Positions 27,285-36,232 of a DNA stretch of 64,000 bases are shown piece after piece. The notes below the pieces were generated by a model, which worked only from the letters and a program-made list of their open reading frames with translations, was not told the origin of the DNA and ran no database searches. The stretch comes from Neisseria musculi (lineage in GTDB: Bacteria > Pseudomonadota > Gammaproteobacteria > Burkholderiales > Neisseriaceae), in NCBI RefSeq assembly GCF_014297595.2, contig NZ_CP060414.2:2418001-2482000 (forward strand). Reading direction: 5' to 3'. The first letter of the stretch is position 1. Every line of letters starts with the position of its first letter. Position numbers and translations under genes: made by a program.

Positions 27285-28478
27285 TCAGACGGCTTGTTTC
27301 AATCTGCCGATAAAATCCTGCGCTTGGGCGCGCGTTTGCGCATCTTGTGCCAGCAGGCTCTCTATATCGTTGAGGCCGTCTGAAAAGCCTTGTTCCAAAC
27401 AATATGCCACGGTGCGGGCGATGTCGGTAAAGCGGATTCTGCCTGCCAGAAAGGCGGCTACGGCTTCTTCGTTGGCGGCGTTCAACACGCACGGCGCGCC
27501 GCCGCCTGCGTGCAGGGCATCGTAAGCCAGCTTCAGGCAGGGGTAGCGGGCCAAATCGGGTTGGCAGAAAGTTAAGGCCGACAAGGTGGCAAAATCCAGC
27601 GCGCCTGCGCCCGATTCGATGCGTTCGGGCAGGCCCAGGCAATAGGCTATCGGCGTGCGCATATCGGGGTTGCCCATCTGCGCCAGCACCGAGCCGTCGC
27701 GGTAGCGCACCATGCTGTGAACCACGCTTTGCGGGTGTACCACCACTTCGAGTTTTTCGGGCGGGCAGTGAAACAGCCAATGCGCCTCAATCAGCTCCAG
27801 CCCTTTGTTCATCATGGTGGCAGAATCCACCGAAATTTTCTGCCCCATCACCCAATTGGGGTGTTTCACCGCCTGCGCGGGGGTGATGCGGTCGAATGCG
27901 GCCAAATCGGTATCGAGAAACGGCCCGCCCGAGGCGGTGAGGATAATCGATTCGATGCCGTGTGCGTTCAGACGGCCTGAATAATTCTGCGGCAACACTT
28001 GGTAAATGGCGTTGTGTTCGCTGTCTACCGGCAGGATTTTCGCACCGCCGGCACGGGCGGTTTCCATAAACAGCGCGCCCGAAACCACCAGCGTTTCTTT
28101 GTTGGCCAGATAAATGGTTTTGCCCCCGGCTGCGGCTGCCAGCGCAGAAGGCAGCCCTGCCGCGCCCACGATGGCGGCCATCACGCCGGTAACTTCGCCC
28201 GCACCGGCCACATCGATCAGAGCCTGCGCGCCGTAGAGCACTTTGGTGCGGCAGCGGGCGGATTTCAGCAACTGCTCCAGCAGGGCGGCGTGTTGGGCAT
28301 CGGCCGCCACGGCAAACTGCGGGTTGAAACGTTGGCACTGCGCGGCCAGCTTGTGTACCTGTTTGTGCCCGGCCAGTGCGAAAATGCGGAATTTTTCAGG
28401 GTGGCGCGACACTACATCGAGCGTGCTTTCGCCTATGCTGCCGGTGCTGCCCAAAATGGTTAAAACTTGTTGTGTCAT
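27285..28478 (-). CDS. dxr: 1-deoxy-D-xylulose 5-phosphate reductoisomerase
   Basis: Dxr (397 residues) converts DXP to 2-C-methylerythritol 4-phosphate with NADPH, the committed step of the non-mevalonate isoprenoid pathway that feeds UppS. The N-terminus has the GSTGSIGESTLDVV nucleotide motif. Further on are LANKETLVVSG, ILPVDSEHNAIYQ, the TASGGPFLD loop and KISVDSATMMNKGLE, which hold metal and substrate residues. The start is the ATG at 28478; a longer open frame upstream is not family sequence. It ends CAA GCC GTC TGA, within a DUS. Confidence 0.97.
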   Translation of the reverse strand: MTQQVLTILGSTGSIGESTLDVVSRHPEKFRIFALAGHKQVHKLAAQCQRFNPQFAVAADAQHAALLEQLLKSARCRTKVLYGAQALIDVAGAGEVTGVMAAIVGAAGLPSALAAAAGGKTIYLANKETLVVSGALFMETARAGGAKILPVDSEHNAIYQVLPQNYSGRLNAHGIESIILTASGGPFLDTDLAAFDRITPAQAVKHPNWVMGQKISVDSATMMNKGLELIEAHWLFHCPPEKLEVVVHPQSVVHSMVRYRDGSVLAQMGNPDMRTPIAYCLGLPERIESGAGALDFATLSALTFCQPDLARYPCLKLAYDALHAGGGAPCVLNAANEEAVAAFLAGRIRFTDIARTVAYCLEQGFSDGLNDIESLLAQDAQTRAQAQDFIGRLKQAV

Positions 28479-28830
28479 GGTTGGGTTCGTTTGGGCTGGC
28501 CGTCTGAACACGCAGTGCACCCCGCCCTGTGTTGGTTTCAGACGGCCTAAACCGTTCAAAATATCAAAATAACGGATTGCAACCGGCCGCCGGGTTTTCA
28601 GACGGCCCGGCGGCGGGTTTGCGCGTTGCGTGTCGGGTCGCAAACAGCACGGAGGCAGTATAGCGGGCGCAAGCCGCAGCAGGGTAGAGCCGTTGAGTGG
28701 ATTTTTCATTTCCGGTGCCGGGCGGCAGGCAGCAGGCAATAGGAGCTGGTTTTGCTGCCGCTTGGTCGGCTTGCCCGGCCGTGTCCGCAGTCGGGGCACA
28801 ACGGAAATGAAAGGGTTTGCTGTATCCTGT
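28479..28830. other. Gene-free gap between cdsA and dxr
   Basis: 352 bp inside the envelope cluster without a gene. It holds DUS copies near 28499, 28539 and 28595. The size suggests dxr may have its own promoter here, but none was identified. Confidence 0.45.
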
Positions 28831-29628
28831 TCAGCCGAACACGGCCATCATGGCGGCATACACGCCCAACACGGCAATCAGGCTGTCGATGCGGTCAAAC
28901 ACGCCGCCGTGGCCGGGCAGCAGGCTGCTGCTGTCTTTGATGCCCGCCGAGCGTTTGAACCAGCTTTCGAGCAGGTCGCCGATTATGCTCACGGCGGTCA
29001 GCAGCCAGCCGGTGAGCACGGCGCCGAACCATGAAACATCAAAAGCCAGCCAGCCGGCGCTGTTCACACAAATCATATAAACGGCCGCGCACAATGCGCC
29101 GCCGAGCGCGCCTTCCCAGCTTTTGCCGGGGCTGACGGCGGGGGCGAGTTTGTGTTTGCCGAAGGCCTTGCCGAAAAAATAAGCAGCGATATCGGCCACC
29201 CACACCAAGCCCATCACGGCCAGCAGCGACAGGGCGGATTCAGCATCCGGCCGCAGCGATACCAGCGCAAACCAAAAAGGCAGCATCAGCATCAGGCCGG
29301 CGGCGTAAGCCTTCCAATCGGCTTTAAGCGGCCATTTTTTATACAGCCACAGCGGCACCAGCAGCAGCCAGAATGCCAGCACCGCCAGCCACGAAATCAC
29401 GGGAAGCTGCCAGCCGCCGGCATAGGCTGTGGTGCCGAACACGGAGGCAGCGGCGAGATAGTGGTGGTTTTGCGCTTTTGCCATGCCGCTCATGCGGGCG
29501 TATTCCCACAGCGCCAGCAGGGCAATCAGGCCGCTGAAAGCCGCCCACAGGCCGTCTGAAGCCCAAAACAGCATGCCCAGCATCAAGGGCAGCAGGATCG
29601 AAGCCGTGATCACACGTTGTTTCAGCAT
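28831..29628 (-). CDS. cdsA: Phosphatidate cytidylyltransferase
   Basis: CdsA (265 residues) makes CDP-diacylglycerol from phosphatidate and CTP in the inner membrane, the precursor of phospholipids. Several hydrophobic segments are visible, together with the GKHKLAPAVSPGKSWEGALGG stretch and the family signature in the last third (DLLESWFKRSAGIKDSS followed by LPGHGGVFDRIDS). Its start codon overlaps the uppS stop. Confidence 0.96.
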   Translation of the reverse strand: MLKQRVITASILLPLMLGMLFWASDGLWAAFSGLIALLALWEYARMSGMAKAQNHHYLAAASVFGTTAYAGGWQLPVISWLAVLAFWLLLVPLWLYKKWPLKADWKAYAAGLMLMLPFWFALVSLRPDAESALSLLAVMGLVWVADIAAYFFGKAFGKHKLAPAVSPGKSWEGALGGALCAAVYMICVNSAGWLAFDVSWFGAVLTGWLLTAVSIIGDLLESWFKRSAGIKDSSSLLPGHGGVFDRIDSLIAVLGVYAAMMAVFG

Positions 29629-30377
29629 TATTCGCTCCGTTGTTGTTCGGGGGGAAGTTGCTCGCTGGTGCGGCCGAAACGCCTTTCGCGGGTTTGGAAG
29701 GAGCGTATGGCGGCATCGAGCGCGGCATCATCGAAATCCGGCCACAGGGTGTCGGTGAAATACAGCTCGGCATAGGCCATCTGCCACAGCAGAAAATTGC
29801 TGATGCGGGTTTCGCCGCCGGTGCGGATAAACAGATCCGGCTCGGGCGCTTCAGAGAGCATCAGGTGTCGGGCCAAGTCTGCTTCGGTTGCTTCTGCCGC
29901 CCCCCCGCTTATCAGCTTGTTTACCGCCTGCAGAATATCCCAGCGGCCGCCGTAGTCGGCTGCCACGGTGAGGGTGAGCCCGGTGTTACCTGCAGTTAAG
30001 GTTTCGGCCGCCGCGATTCCCTGCTGTATGGCTTTGCTGAAGCGGCTGCGGTTGCCGATAATTTTCACGCGCATATTGTTTTCGTGCAGGCGCTGCCCCT
30101 GTTTTTGCAGTGCCTGCAGAAACAGCCCCATCAGAAACGACACTTCGTCTTCGGGGCGGCGCCAGTTTTCGGTGGAAAACGCAAACACGGTGAGATATTG
30201 CACGCCCGATTCTGCACACCGCTTCACCATGTTTTCCAACGCATTAAGACCGCGTTTGTGCCCCATCACGCGGGGCAGTAAGCGTTTTTTCGCCCAGCGG
30301 CCGTTGCCGTCCATAATCACGGCGATATGGCGCGGGATGCGGGTGTGCTCCAAAACCGTTTGCGTGCTGCTTTTCAT
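29628..30377 (-). CDS. uppS: Undecaprenyl diphosphate synthase
   Basis: UppS (249 residues) extends farnesyl-PP to the C55 carrier lipid for peptidoglycan and polysaccharide synthesis. The N-terminal signature HIAVIMDGNGRWAKKR carries the catalytic Asp, followed by GHKRG. YLTVFAFSTENWRRP lies in the middle and DLFIRTGGETRISNFLLWQ near the C-terminus. AAGGA precedes the ATG. It overlaps cdsA by one base, which implies coupled translation. Confidence 0.97.
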   Translation of the reverse strand: MKSSTQTVLEHTRIPRHIAVIMDGNGRWAKKRLLPRVMGHKRGLNALENMVKRCAESGVQYLTVFAFSTENWRRPEDEVSFLMGLFLQALQKQGQRLHENNMRVKIIGNRSRFSKAIQQGIAAAETLTAGNTGLTLTVAADYGGRWDILQAVNKLISGGAAEATEADLARHLMLSEAPEPDLFIRTGGETRISNFLLWQMAYAELYFTDTLWPDFDDAALDAAIRSFQTRERRFGRTSEQLPPEQQRSE

Positions 30378-30410
30378 ATGTGCATTCCTTACGGAAGAAT
30401 CGGGGCGGGC

Positions 30411-30466
30411 AAGGCCGTCTGAAAAACAAAAACGCTAAAGAATGCCGGTGGTTTTCAGACGGCCTT
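30411..30466. terminator. Inverted DUS pair between frr and uppS
   Basis: AAGGCCGTCTGAAAAAC and GTTTTCAGACGGCCTT are complementary over 16 bases with a 23-base loop, immediately after the frr stop on the minus strand. It may separate frr from uppS transcription. Confidence 0.55.
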
Positions 30467-30470
30467 CGGG

Positions 30471-31028
30471 TTAAATCGCCATCAAGTCTTCTTCTTTAGC
30501 CGCCAGCATTTTATCGACTTCGGCGATATATTTGTCGGTGAGCTTCTGAATCTGCTCTTCGCCGCGGTGGGCGTCGTCTTCGGAAATTTCTTTGTCTTTG
30601 AGCAGGCGTTTGAAATCGTTGTTGGCATCGCGGCGCACGTTGCGGATGGCTACGCGGCCTTCTTCGGCTTCGGCGCGCACCACTTTGATCAGGTCTTTAC
30701 GGCGCTCTTCGGTGAGCATGGGCATGGGCACGCGGATAACATCGCCCATGGCAGCGGGGTTCAACCCCAAATTGGAATCGCGGATGGCTTTTTCCACCGC
30801 AGCGGCCATATTGCTTTCATAAACTTTTACGCCGATAGTGCGCGCATCGAGCAGGGTAACGTTGGCCACCTGGCTCACCGGCACGGGGCTGCCGTAATAT
30901 TCCACCTCCACCTGGTCGAGCAGGCCGGTGTGGGCGCGGCCGGTGCGCACTTTGGTTAGATTTTCGCGCAAAACTTCAAGCGAACGCTGCATTTTGGAGT
31001 CGGCTGTTTTTTGAATATCGTTAATCAT
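30471..31028 (-). CDS. frr: Ribosome recycling factor
   Basis: Frr (185 residues, exact family length) splits post-termination ribosomes together with EF-G. It begins [20 protein letters not shown] and carries [20 protein letters not shown], then the [11 protein letters not shown] and RIPLPxLTEERRK-like (here [15 protein letters not shown]) segments and a C-terminal charged helix. In relatives tsf and pyrH usually precede it; here the upstream side is a repeat-filled gap. Confidence 0.98.
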   Translation of the reverse strand: MINDIQKTADSKMQRSLEVLRENLTKVRTGRAHTGLLDQVEVEYYGSPVPVSQVANVTLLDARTIGVKVYESNMAAAVEKAIRDSNLGLNPAAMGDVIRVPMPMLTEERRKDLIKVVRAEAEEGRVAIRNVRRDANNDFKRLLKDKEISEDDAHRGEEQIQKLTDKYIAEVDKMLAAKEEDLMAI

Positions 31029-31345
31029 TGTTTTACTTTCAAGTCCAATAAAATCAGTCAGATGAGTGTAAAGTCCGTTGGCAGCCCGCAGCCGGGGCGG
31101 CCTTTGTCGGAGAATAACGGGTGATGGTACCGCGCTTGACCGCTTACGACAAGTTTGTCGGGCGGAAGGAGAACGCAGATTGGCTTTCAGGTGGCCTGAA
31201 ACCTTTGTAAACTCAAAATCTTGATAACCTAAAAAATCATTTCAAAGGTTTATTTGCCGTTTGGGTGGTGTTTTGCACCTTTTGCAAAGGCTTCTGCCGT
31301 TGCCTCCAAGATTTCGCCCCTTGCAGCTTTCAGGCAGAATTGAAT
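31029..31345. other. Gene-free region upstream of frr
   Basis: About 317 bp with no gene and presumably containing the frr promoter. TTTCAGGTGGCCTGAAA near 31177 is a near-palindrome reminiscent of, but not equal to, uptake sequences of other Neisseriaceae. Confidence 0.4.
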
Positions 31346-31650
31346 TATAGTGAATCTGCTTTATTTTCGCTGAAAGACAATAGGTTGCAGACAGCACCGA
31401 TAGCAATGAAATGGGCGGCAATCGGTTTTAAACGTTGTTCAGATGGCAGGGCTCCGGCTGATATGTTGGCAGTCTGTTCGTCTAAAATATTTGGGGAGCT
31501 CAATTTGCCTCAGCCCCAATATTTTCAGACAGCCTTTATCGGTTATTTATCATAAACCACACGGAGTCGTTCAGCGGTTTGCAAAGCAATTCTTCTTGAA
31601 CTAAAGCTTAGTATTCTATTCTATAACGGAAATAAAGCAGGTTCACTATA
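31346..31650. repeat. 305-bp mini-element with TATAGTGAAYCTGCTTTATTT inverted ends
   Basis: The left end is TATAGTGAATCTGCTTTATT (31346 onward). The right end read inward on the minus strand is TATAGTGAACCTGCTTTATT (31650 downward); the first 20 bases differ at one position. No transposase frame lies inside. The interior holds a hairpin (AAAATATTTGGGG..CCCCAATATTTT, about 31477-31522). Ends beginning TATAGTG recall Correia elements, and a related element sits at 1796-1893. It looks like a non-autonomous MITE. Confidence 0.65.
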
Positions 31651-31782
31651 TTTCAGAGAAACTGATTCTATTGCAGCTTCGGTGGTTTGCCAAACTGCTT
31701 TTTATTTTGGGCCGGCCGGGGTGGGGCAATGCTGCATTGTTTGGTGTTGGGGTATTCGGAAAACCGTTCCGGGTCTGCTGTT

Positions 31783-32130
31783 TCAGCGGAACACTTGCTC
31801 ATATTCGGTCGTTTGAAACCCTGCATAACAGCGTCCGTTATGGCAGAGAACGGGCCTTTTGATGATGCTGGGGTGGGCCGTCATCAGCCGCACGGCACCC
31901 TCTGGTGAGTTTGCTTCTGCCTGCTCGGCGGTGCTGAGTTTGCGCCAGGTGGTGCCGCGCTTGTTCAGCAGGGTTGCGAGCGGGATATCCCGCAGCCAGC
32001 TTTCTATCAGTGCTGCATCGGGCGGTGTTTTTTTGAAGTCGGAAAATTCATAGTCCACACCGTTTCCGGCCAGCCATGCGCGGGCTTTTTTCACGGTGTC
32101 GCAATTGGGGATGCCGTAAACTATAGTCAT
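31783..32130 (-). CDS. ArsC/Spx-family protein (YffB-like)
   Basis: A 115-residue thioredoxin-fold protein of the arsenate reductase-like family. The N-terminus has GIPNCDTVKKARAWL with a single Cys at about residue 9, lacking the CX3C pair of detoxifying arsenate reductases. WRKLSTAEQA and IKRPVLCHNGRCYAGF are typical of the YffB group, which is proposed to use glutathione. Substrate unknown. It is divergent from the lipoprotein at 32246. Confidence 0.85.
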   Translation of the reverse strand: MTIVYGIPNCDTVKKARAWLAGNGVDYEFSDFKKTPPDAALIESWLRDIPLATLLNKRGTTWRKLSTAEQAEANSPEGAVRLMTAHPSIIKRPVLCHNGRCYAGFQTTEYEQVFR

Positions 32131-32245
32131 GGGTTTTCCTTAAAGGGTGTTCAGACGGCCTGATTGTAAAACCACTGCGGGGGTTTGTCATGCGGCAGAA
32201 AACAGGCTATGCTTTTCGAACCGGATAATCAATAGGAGCCACGCT

Positions 32246-32881
32246 ATGTATAAAACCGCTTTTGCCGCTTCTGCCGTGCTGTTGTTGGCCGCTTGTTCGG
32301 AACCGCAGCCCGACAAGGCAACCTTTGAAAAAGCCATCAACCGGTATTCGGCGGCGCAAGGTATGTGTATGCCTTTGGTTTTGAATGTGGAAAACGGCAT
32401 TTTAACGGGTGCGGCCGCAGTGGGCGAACCGCTGGTGAAAATTGCCGAACGCGATTCGGAAGGCCGTAAAATCAATGAATCGGCCTTCAGGCAGATGCGC
32501 CTGCTCGATAAAGAGGGCTTTTATAAACAGGGGCGGGCCGAAACCGTGCCTTCTCCCGAAAACGGCCGTGAGATTAAAGTGCAGGTTTATGAATTGACCG
32601 ACAAGGGCAGGGCGCAGGCGCGGCCCGGCCCGAACGGTGTGCGTTTTTGCATGGGCTCGCTGAAAGTGGTGAAGGTGAATTGGTTCACCGAGCCGACGCC
32701 TGCCGATGGTGTAACTGTGTCGAAAGTGTCTTATGAAGCGCGGCTGGAAACTGCCAAATGGGCCGAGCGGTTTATGCGCGAAGGCGGCAGCGGCTGGAAA
32801 CACCCCGACACTACGCGAAATTTGGCGGCCACTATGGTGAAAACCAGCGATGGCTGGCGCGACATCCGCGAGCTGCGCTGA
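32246..32881 (+). CDS. Lipoprotein of unknown function
   Basis: A 211-residue protein with a clear lipoprotein signal (AASAVLLLAACSEP, lipobox LAAC, Cys about residue 18), so it is lipid-anchored. AGGAG precedes the ATG at 32246; the longer frame from 32147 has no signal. The mature part is mixed, with two halves rich in charged residues, and no domain I recognise. It is monocistronic and divergent from the ArsC-like gene. Confidence 0.8.
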   Translation: MYKTAFAASAVLLLAACSEPQPDKATFEKAINRYSAAQGMCMPLVLNVENGILTGAAAVGEPLVKIAERDSEGRKINESAFRQMRLLDKEGFYKQGRAETVPSPENGREIKVQVYELTDKGRAQARPGPNGVRFCMGSLKVVKVNWFTEPTPADGVTVSKVSYEARLETAKWAERFMREGGSGWKHPDTTRNLAATMVKTSDGWRDIRELR

Positions 32882-33008
32882 AACACGCTCTTTCGCGGTC
32901 GGCAGCGGCAGGCTTCGGGCTGCGGGAAAGTGCGTATTGGCGAAGGCCGAGGTTCTGCAAAAACACCTTTTAGGCCGTCTGAAAGGTTTGAAGGGCTGAA
33001 ACATCATG

Positions 33009-33028
33009 ATTCCTGCACAGGCGGGAAT
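33009..33028. repeat. dRS3-like 20-bp repeat
   Basis: ATTCCTGCACAGGCGGGAAT fits ATTCCC-N8-GGGAAT with one mismatch. dRS3 repeats are common between Neisseria genes and serve as phage integration sites in meningococcus. Only one copy here is this complete; a broken one sits beside the G12 tract at 14975. Confidence 0.6.
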
Positions 33029-33297
33029 CCGATGAAAATATCGAAGTATTGACTCAACAAATACTTGAATGCCGAATGCCGCCAGTTGCGTCTGCGGGGG
33101 AATAGCGGCAAACAAACTTCTGATGTTTTTGATGATGTTTTTGAATTTTGAAAAGTTTTTAGGCCGTCTGAAAACAGCGTTGTGCAGTTTTTCAGACGGC
33201 CTTCAACCGTTTTTTCGGCACCGGGCAGCAAGTCGGAGAATACGGAGATAGCAGGAAACGGGTTTGCTGCTTGGGGCTGGCCAAACTGTTTTTTGAG

Positions 33298-33333
33298 CCG
33301 GGACGCAGCAACGCCGTAACGGAAATAAAGTGG
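33298..33333. repeat. Fragment of the TATAGTGAA mini-element
   Basis: GACGCAGCAACGCCGTAACG followed by GAAATAAAGTGGC matches, in reverse orientation, the GTTACGGCGTTGCTGCG core of the element at 1796-1893 joined to the AAATAAAG part of the ends at 1870 and 31628. The terminal TATAGTGAA is missing. Confidence 0.5.
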
Positions 33334-33385
33334 CTTCGTCATGCCGGTTTGCGCCGAAAAAGCCGTCAAGGATGCCGCCCGCAAA

Positions 33386-33420
33386 CAAAAAAAGCTGCTC
33401 TGAATGATTCAGGGCAGCTC
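33386..33420 (-). terminator. Rho-independent terminator of gph
   Basis: On the minus strand GAGCTGCCCTGAA-TCA-TTCAGAGCAGCTT forms a stem with one mismatch, followed by TTTTTTG, about 40 bases past the gph stop. Confidence 0.85.
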
Positions 33421-33458
33421 CGAAACACATGGCGGGCATACGGAATATTCGCTTTTTG

Positions 33459-34109
33459 TCAGATATATTTCAGCAAATCTAAAGGCTTGTCGATGGTCAT
33501 ATCATACGGCCACAGAGCGGTGTCGTCATCGGCGGCGATATAGCCCCAGTTGGCCAACACGGTTTTCATGCCGGCGTTTCGGCCTGCCTGCATATCGCGC
33601 TCGGCATCGCCCACATAGATGCAGTTGCCGGGATTCACGCCGATTTGTTGGCAGGCATACAACATGGGCAGCGTGCTGGGTTTGGCTTCGGCACAGGTGT
33701 CGCCGCTCACCACCACGGCGGGTGCAACGGTGAAGCCGAGCTTGGGCACAAGACGGTGGGTGAAGGTGTGCGGTTTGTTGGTGATGATGCCCCAACGGAT
33801 GTTGCGCTCGTTGAGTTTTCCAATCAGCTTGTTGATTCCGTTGAATAAAACGGTTTTTTTGTCGAAGCAGCGTTCGTATTCGGCCAGATATTCCTGCCGC
33901 CAAAGGCCGTGTTCGGGGTGGGTTTTGCCTATGCCCGCCCCCATCAGAATCAGGCCGTTGGCACCGTGGCTGGCAACGGGGCGGATTTCGGCCATGCTTT
34001 TTTCGGGCAGAGCGCGCCGGCGCAGCAAGGTGTTGAGTGCGCCGGCCAAATCGAGTGCGGTGTCGGCAAGCGTGCCGTCCAAATCAAATAATACTGCTTC
34101 GGTTGTCAT
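33459..34109 (-). CDS. gph: Phosphoglycolate phosphatase (HAD family)
   Basis: A 216-residue HAD hydrolase. Motif I is LFDLDGTLADT at the N-terminus (nucleophile Asp), motif II lies in GIITNKP, and motif III/IV is the GDAERDMQAGRNAGM segment. These place it with Gph, which dephosphorylates 2-phosphoglycolate formed during DNA repair; related HAD enzymes act on other sugar phosphates. The ATG at 34109 follows AGGAAAACATC. The longer frame to 34193 does not resemble the family. Confidence 0.88.
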   Translation of the reverse strand: MTTEAVLFDLDGTLADTALDLAGALNTLLRRRALPEKSMAEIRPVASHGANGLILMGAGIGKTHPEHGLWRQEYLAEYERCFDKKTVLFNGINKLIGKLNERNIRWGIITNKPHTFTHRLVPKLGFTVAPAVVVSGDTCAEAKPSTLPMLYACQQIGVNPGNCIYVGDAERDMQAGRNAGMKTVLANWGYIAADDDTALWPYDMTIDKPLDLLKYI

Positions 34110-34297
34110 GATGTTTTCCTGTTTGGGTGGTGTGCGGACGCTGCGTAGGCTTGTGCGGCAGTTCGCCGCCTGAGGCAGGCCGTCTGAAAACATGCGGCCG
34201 GCGGCCTGTTTTTTCAGCTAATCGGCGCAGCCGCCGCTGCACGGGTATGCAGTCAGGCCGAACAACCCTCATTTTTCAGACGGCCTGAATCTGTGGC

Positions 34298-35242
34298 TTA
34301 TTGCGCCTGATGCTGTTCTGCCAAAACAGCGCGAATCAGTTCTGCCGCGCCATCGTCGGCCAGTTTTTTGGCAACGGCGCGGCCGAGGGCATCGGCATAG
34401 GCCGCAGGTGCTTCGGCTTCGGCCTGCAAAATCACCGAGCCGTTGGGGTGGCCGACCAGCGCGCGCAGGCTCAGCAGGCCGTCTGCTTCGGTGCAGTAGG
34501 CGGCAAGCGGCACTTGGCAGCTGCCGTCCAACGCGCGGGCGAGTGCGCGCTCGGCAGTAACGCAGGCGTGGGTAACGGGGTGGTTGAGCGGGCGGAGCAC
34601 TTCGAGCAGGTCGCGGCGGTGTGCGGCAATTTCTATGCCCAATGCGCCCTGGCCGGCAGCGGGCAGGCTTTCGGAAGGCGGCAGAATCAGGCGGATGCGT
34701 TCGTTTAAACCCAGCCGCTGCAAGCCGGCGGCGGCAAGGATAACGGCATCGTATTCGCCGTTGTCGAGTTTGGCCAAACGGGTTTGTACGTTGCCGCGCA
34801 GGGGCTTGACGTTTAAATGCGGAAAACGGGCACGCAGCTGCGCCTCGCGGCGCAGGCTCGATGTGCCGACCACTGCGCCTTCGGGCAGGCCGGCCAAGCT
34901 TTGGAAACGGTTGGAAACAAACGCATCAAACGGATTGGCGCGCTCGCCGATGGCGGCCAGCGCGAAGCCTTCGGGCAAATCCATCGGCACGTCTTTAATC
35001 GAATGCACGGCCAAATCGGCACGGCCGTCTTGCAGGGCCTGCTCCAACTCTTTGATAAACAGCCCTTTGCCGCCGATTTTCGACAGGGTTTTATCGAGAA
35101 TCTGGTCGCCGCGCGTGGTCATGCCGAGAATTTCCACTTCGCAATCAGGATAAAGCTGTTTCAGACGGCCTTGGATATGCTCGGCCTGCCACGTGGCCAG
35201 CGCGCTTTCGCGGCTGGCGATAACGAGTTTTTTCGGGGTCAT
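34298..35242 (-). CDS. hemC: Hydroxymethylbilane synthase (porphobilinogen deaminase)
   Basis: HemC (314 residues) joins four porphobilinogens into hydroxymethylbilane on the way to haem. Recognisable parts are the N-terminal [35 protein letters not shown] (catalytic Asp), [11 protein letters not shown] and the cofactor Cys in [16 protein letters not shown] lies within the coding region. No hemD follows in this window. Confidence 0.97.
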   Translation of the reverse strand: MTPKKLVIASRESALATWQAEHIQGRLKQLYPDCEVEILGMTTRGDQILDKTLSKIGGKGLFIKELEQALQDGRADLAVHSIKDVPMDLPEGFALAAIGERANPFDAFVSNRFQSLAGLPEGAVVGTSSLRREAQLRARFPHLNVKPLRGNVQTRLAKLDNGEYDAVILAAAGLQRLGLNERIRLILPPSESLPAAGQGALGIEIAAHRRDLLEVLRPLNHPVTHACVTAERALARALDGSCQVPLAAYCTEADGLLSLRALVGHPNGSVILQAEAEAPAAYADALGRAVAKKLADDGAAELIRAVLAEQHQAQ

Positions 35243-35281
35243 GGTTTGCTTTGAAAAACGGGTGAAACGGGGCGCATAAGT

Positions 35282-35722
35282 CTAACACAAACTCTCCACC
35301 GCCACCGCCTGATTGTAGCGCCCCAACGGCCCGAAACCGTTGCCGTTGTTTTGGGCTTTGGTGAGGATGCGGCCGTTGATGCACACATCGTTCAGGGTAA
35401 CGTTATACGCACCCGAATGTTCGCGTTTAGTCTCCACATTCTTAATCAAACTGTAACCGCTGATAATAAAATAAGTTTTTTCGGAAGTAACAAATTCTGC
35501 CTGCTCGAATGAAAAATGAACTGTTCCCGTCATTTTTACTGCGTTATCGCTGTTGCTTGCTGCTTGGTACGGCGTTACAGCCGTCGCAGACGAAGAAGCG
35601 GTTGCGGCATTTGTTTGTTGCCTTACTGTTGGCTTGCTGCCTTCCTCAGCTTCTGTTTGATCGTACCCACTACAGGCAGACAAGAAAATCAGCACAGAAT
35701 AAAGAAATTTTTTCATGTTCAA
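35282..35722 (-). CDS. Small lipoprotein of unknown function
   Basis: A 146-residue protein with lipoprotein signal (FLYSVLIFLSAC, lipobox LSAC, Cys about residue 17), a Thr/Ser/Ala-rich linker to about residue 60, then a compact domain (VHFSFEQAEFVTSEKTYFII onward) with two cysteines, one at the very C-terminus. I do not recognise the domain. It lies 39 bases from hemC in the same direction, so the two may be cotranscribed. Confidence 0.75.
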   Translation of the reverse strand: MNMKKFLYSVLIFLSACSGYDQTEAEEGSKPTVRQQTNAATASSSATAVTPYQAASNSDNAVKMTGTVHFSFEQAEFVTSEKTYFIISGYSLIKNVETKREHSGAYNVTLNDVCINGRILTKAQNNGNGFGPLGRYNQAVAVESLC

Positions 35723-36232
35723 TTGTTGTTAGTGATTTATAAAAAATATCCCGCCGCAAATCAATAAATCGGTTTATTTGATTTTCGGCGGGCTAAACCT
35801 TGAAGTTATCATTTGCAGCAAATTCTCTTACTCCGCTATGAGACTTATTGCCCTATGGATGTAGAGGGATGTGCTATAATTATTGATAAATCAGGACAGA
35901 TCTCACCAACCGGCCCCAATTCCCCAAAACAAACCTCTTCCCAATCCTCTTCTGTCTTCTACATTAGAGCTTACCGGTCTCATGCGATAAATATAACCGC
36001 CTGAAATTTTTTCATATCAAAAATATTTAATTCTTTCATAACTATGAATCCTTTATCTGAAGTGAAATTTATTTCAAAAACAAAAATATCATGAAAAATA
36101 CATAATATTTTATATTTCATATGATTTGCCCAGTTAAATCATAATTAAAATAAGGACAAATCCAAGTGTTCAAAGTTTCAAAAAAAAAAATTAAAATACC
36201 AAATAATTATTGCCGATTTTTTATCAACCATC
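35723..36232. other. AT-rich gene-free region upstream of ybeY
   Basis: 510 bp much richer in A+T than its neighbours, especially 35990-36230. An A11 tract occupies 36180-36190. Short frames exist on both strands (for example a minus-strand run with MRPVSSNVEDRRGLGRGL near 35930), but none has a start signal or known family. It may be the remnant of acquired DNA and must hold the ybeY promoter. Confidence 0.5.

Larger units (their letters stand above)
32882..33385. other. Gene-free repeat-rich region before gph
   Basis: Contains a DUS near 32972, a dRS3-like repeat at 33009, an inverted DUS pair at about 33161-33203, and a mini-element fragment at 33298. No gene is seen; short frames here overlap repeats. 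Confidence 0.5.

Noticed and set aside
26740-27780. 346-codon minus-strand frame as a single gene
   Set aside because: Its first two-thirds is a shadow of dxr; only the last part belongs to the frameshifted lipoprotein.
35813-36004. 63-codon plus-strand frame in the AT-rich gap
   Set aside because: No ribosome site, no family; likely chance in AT-rich DNA.
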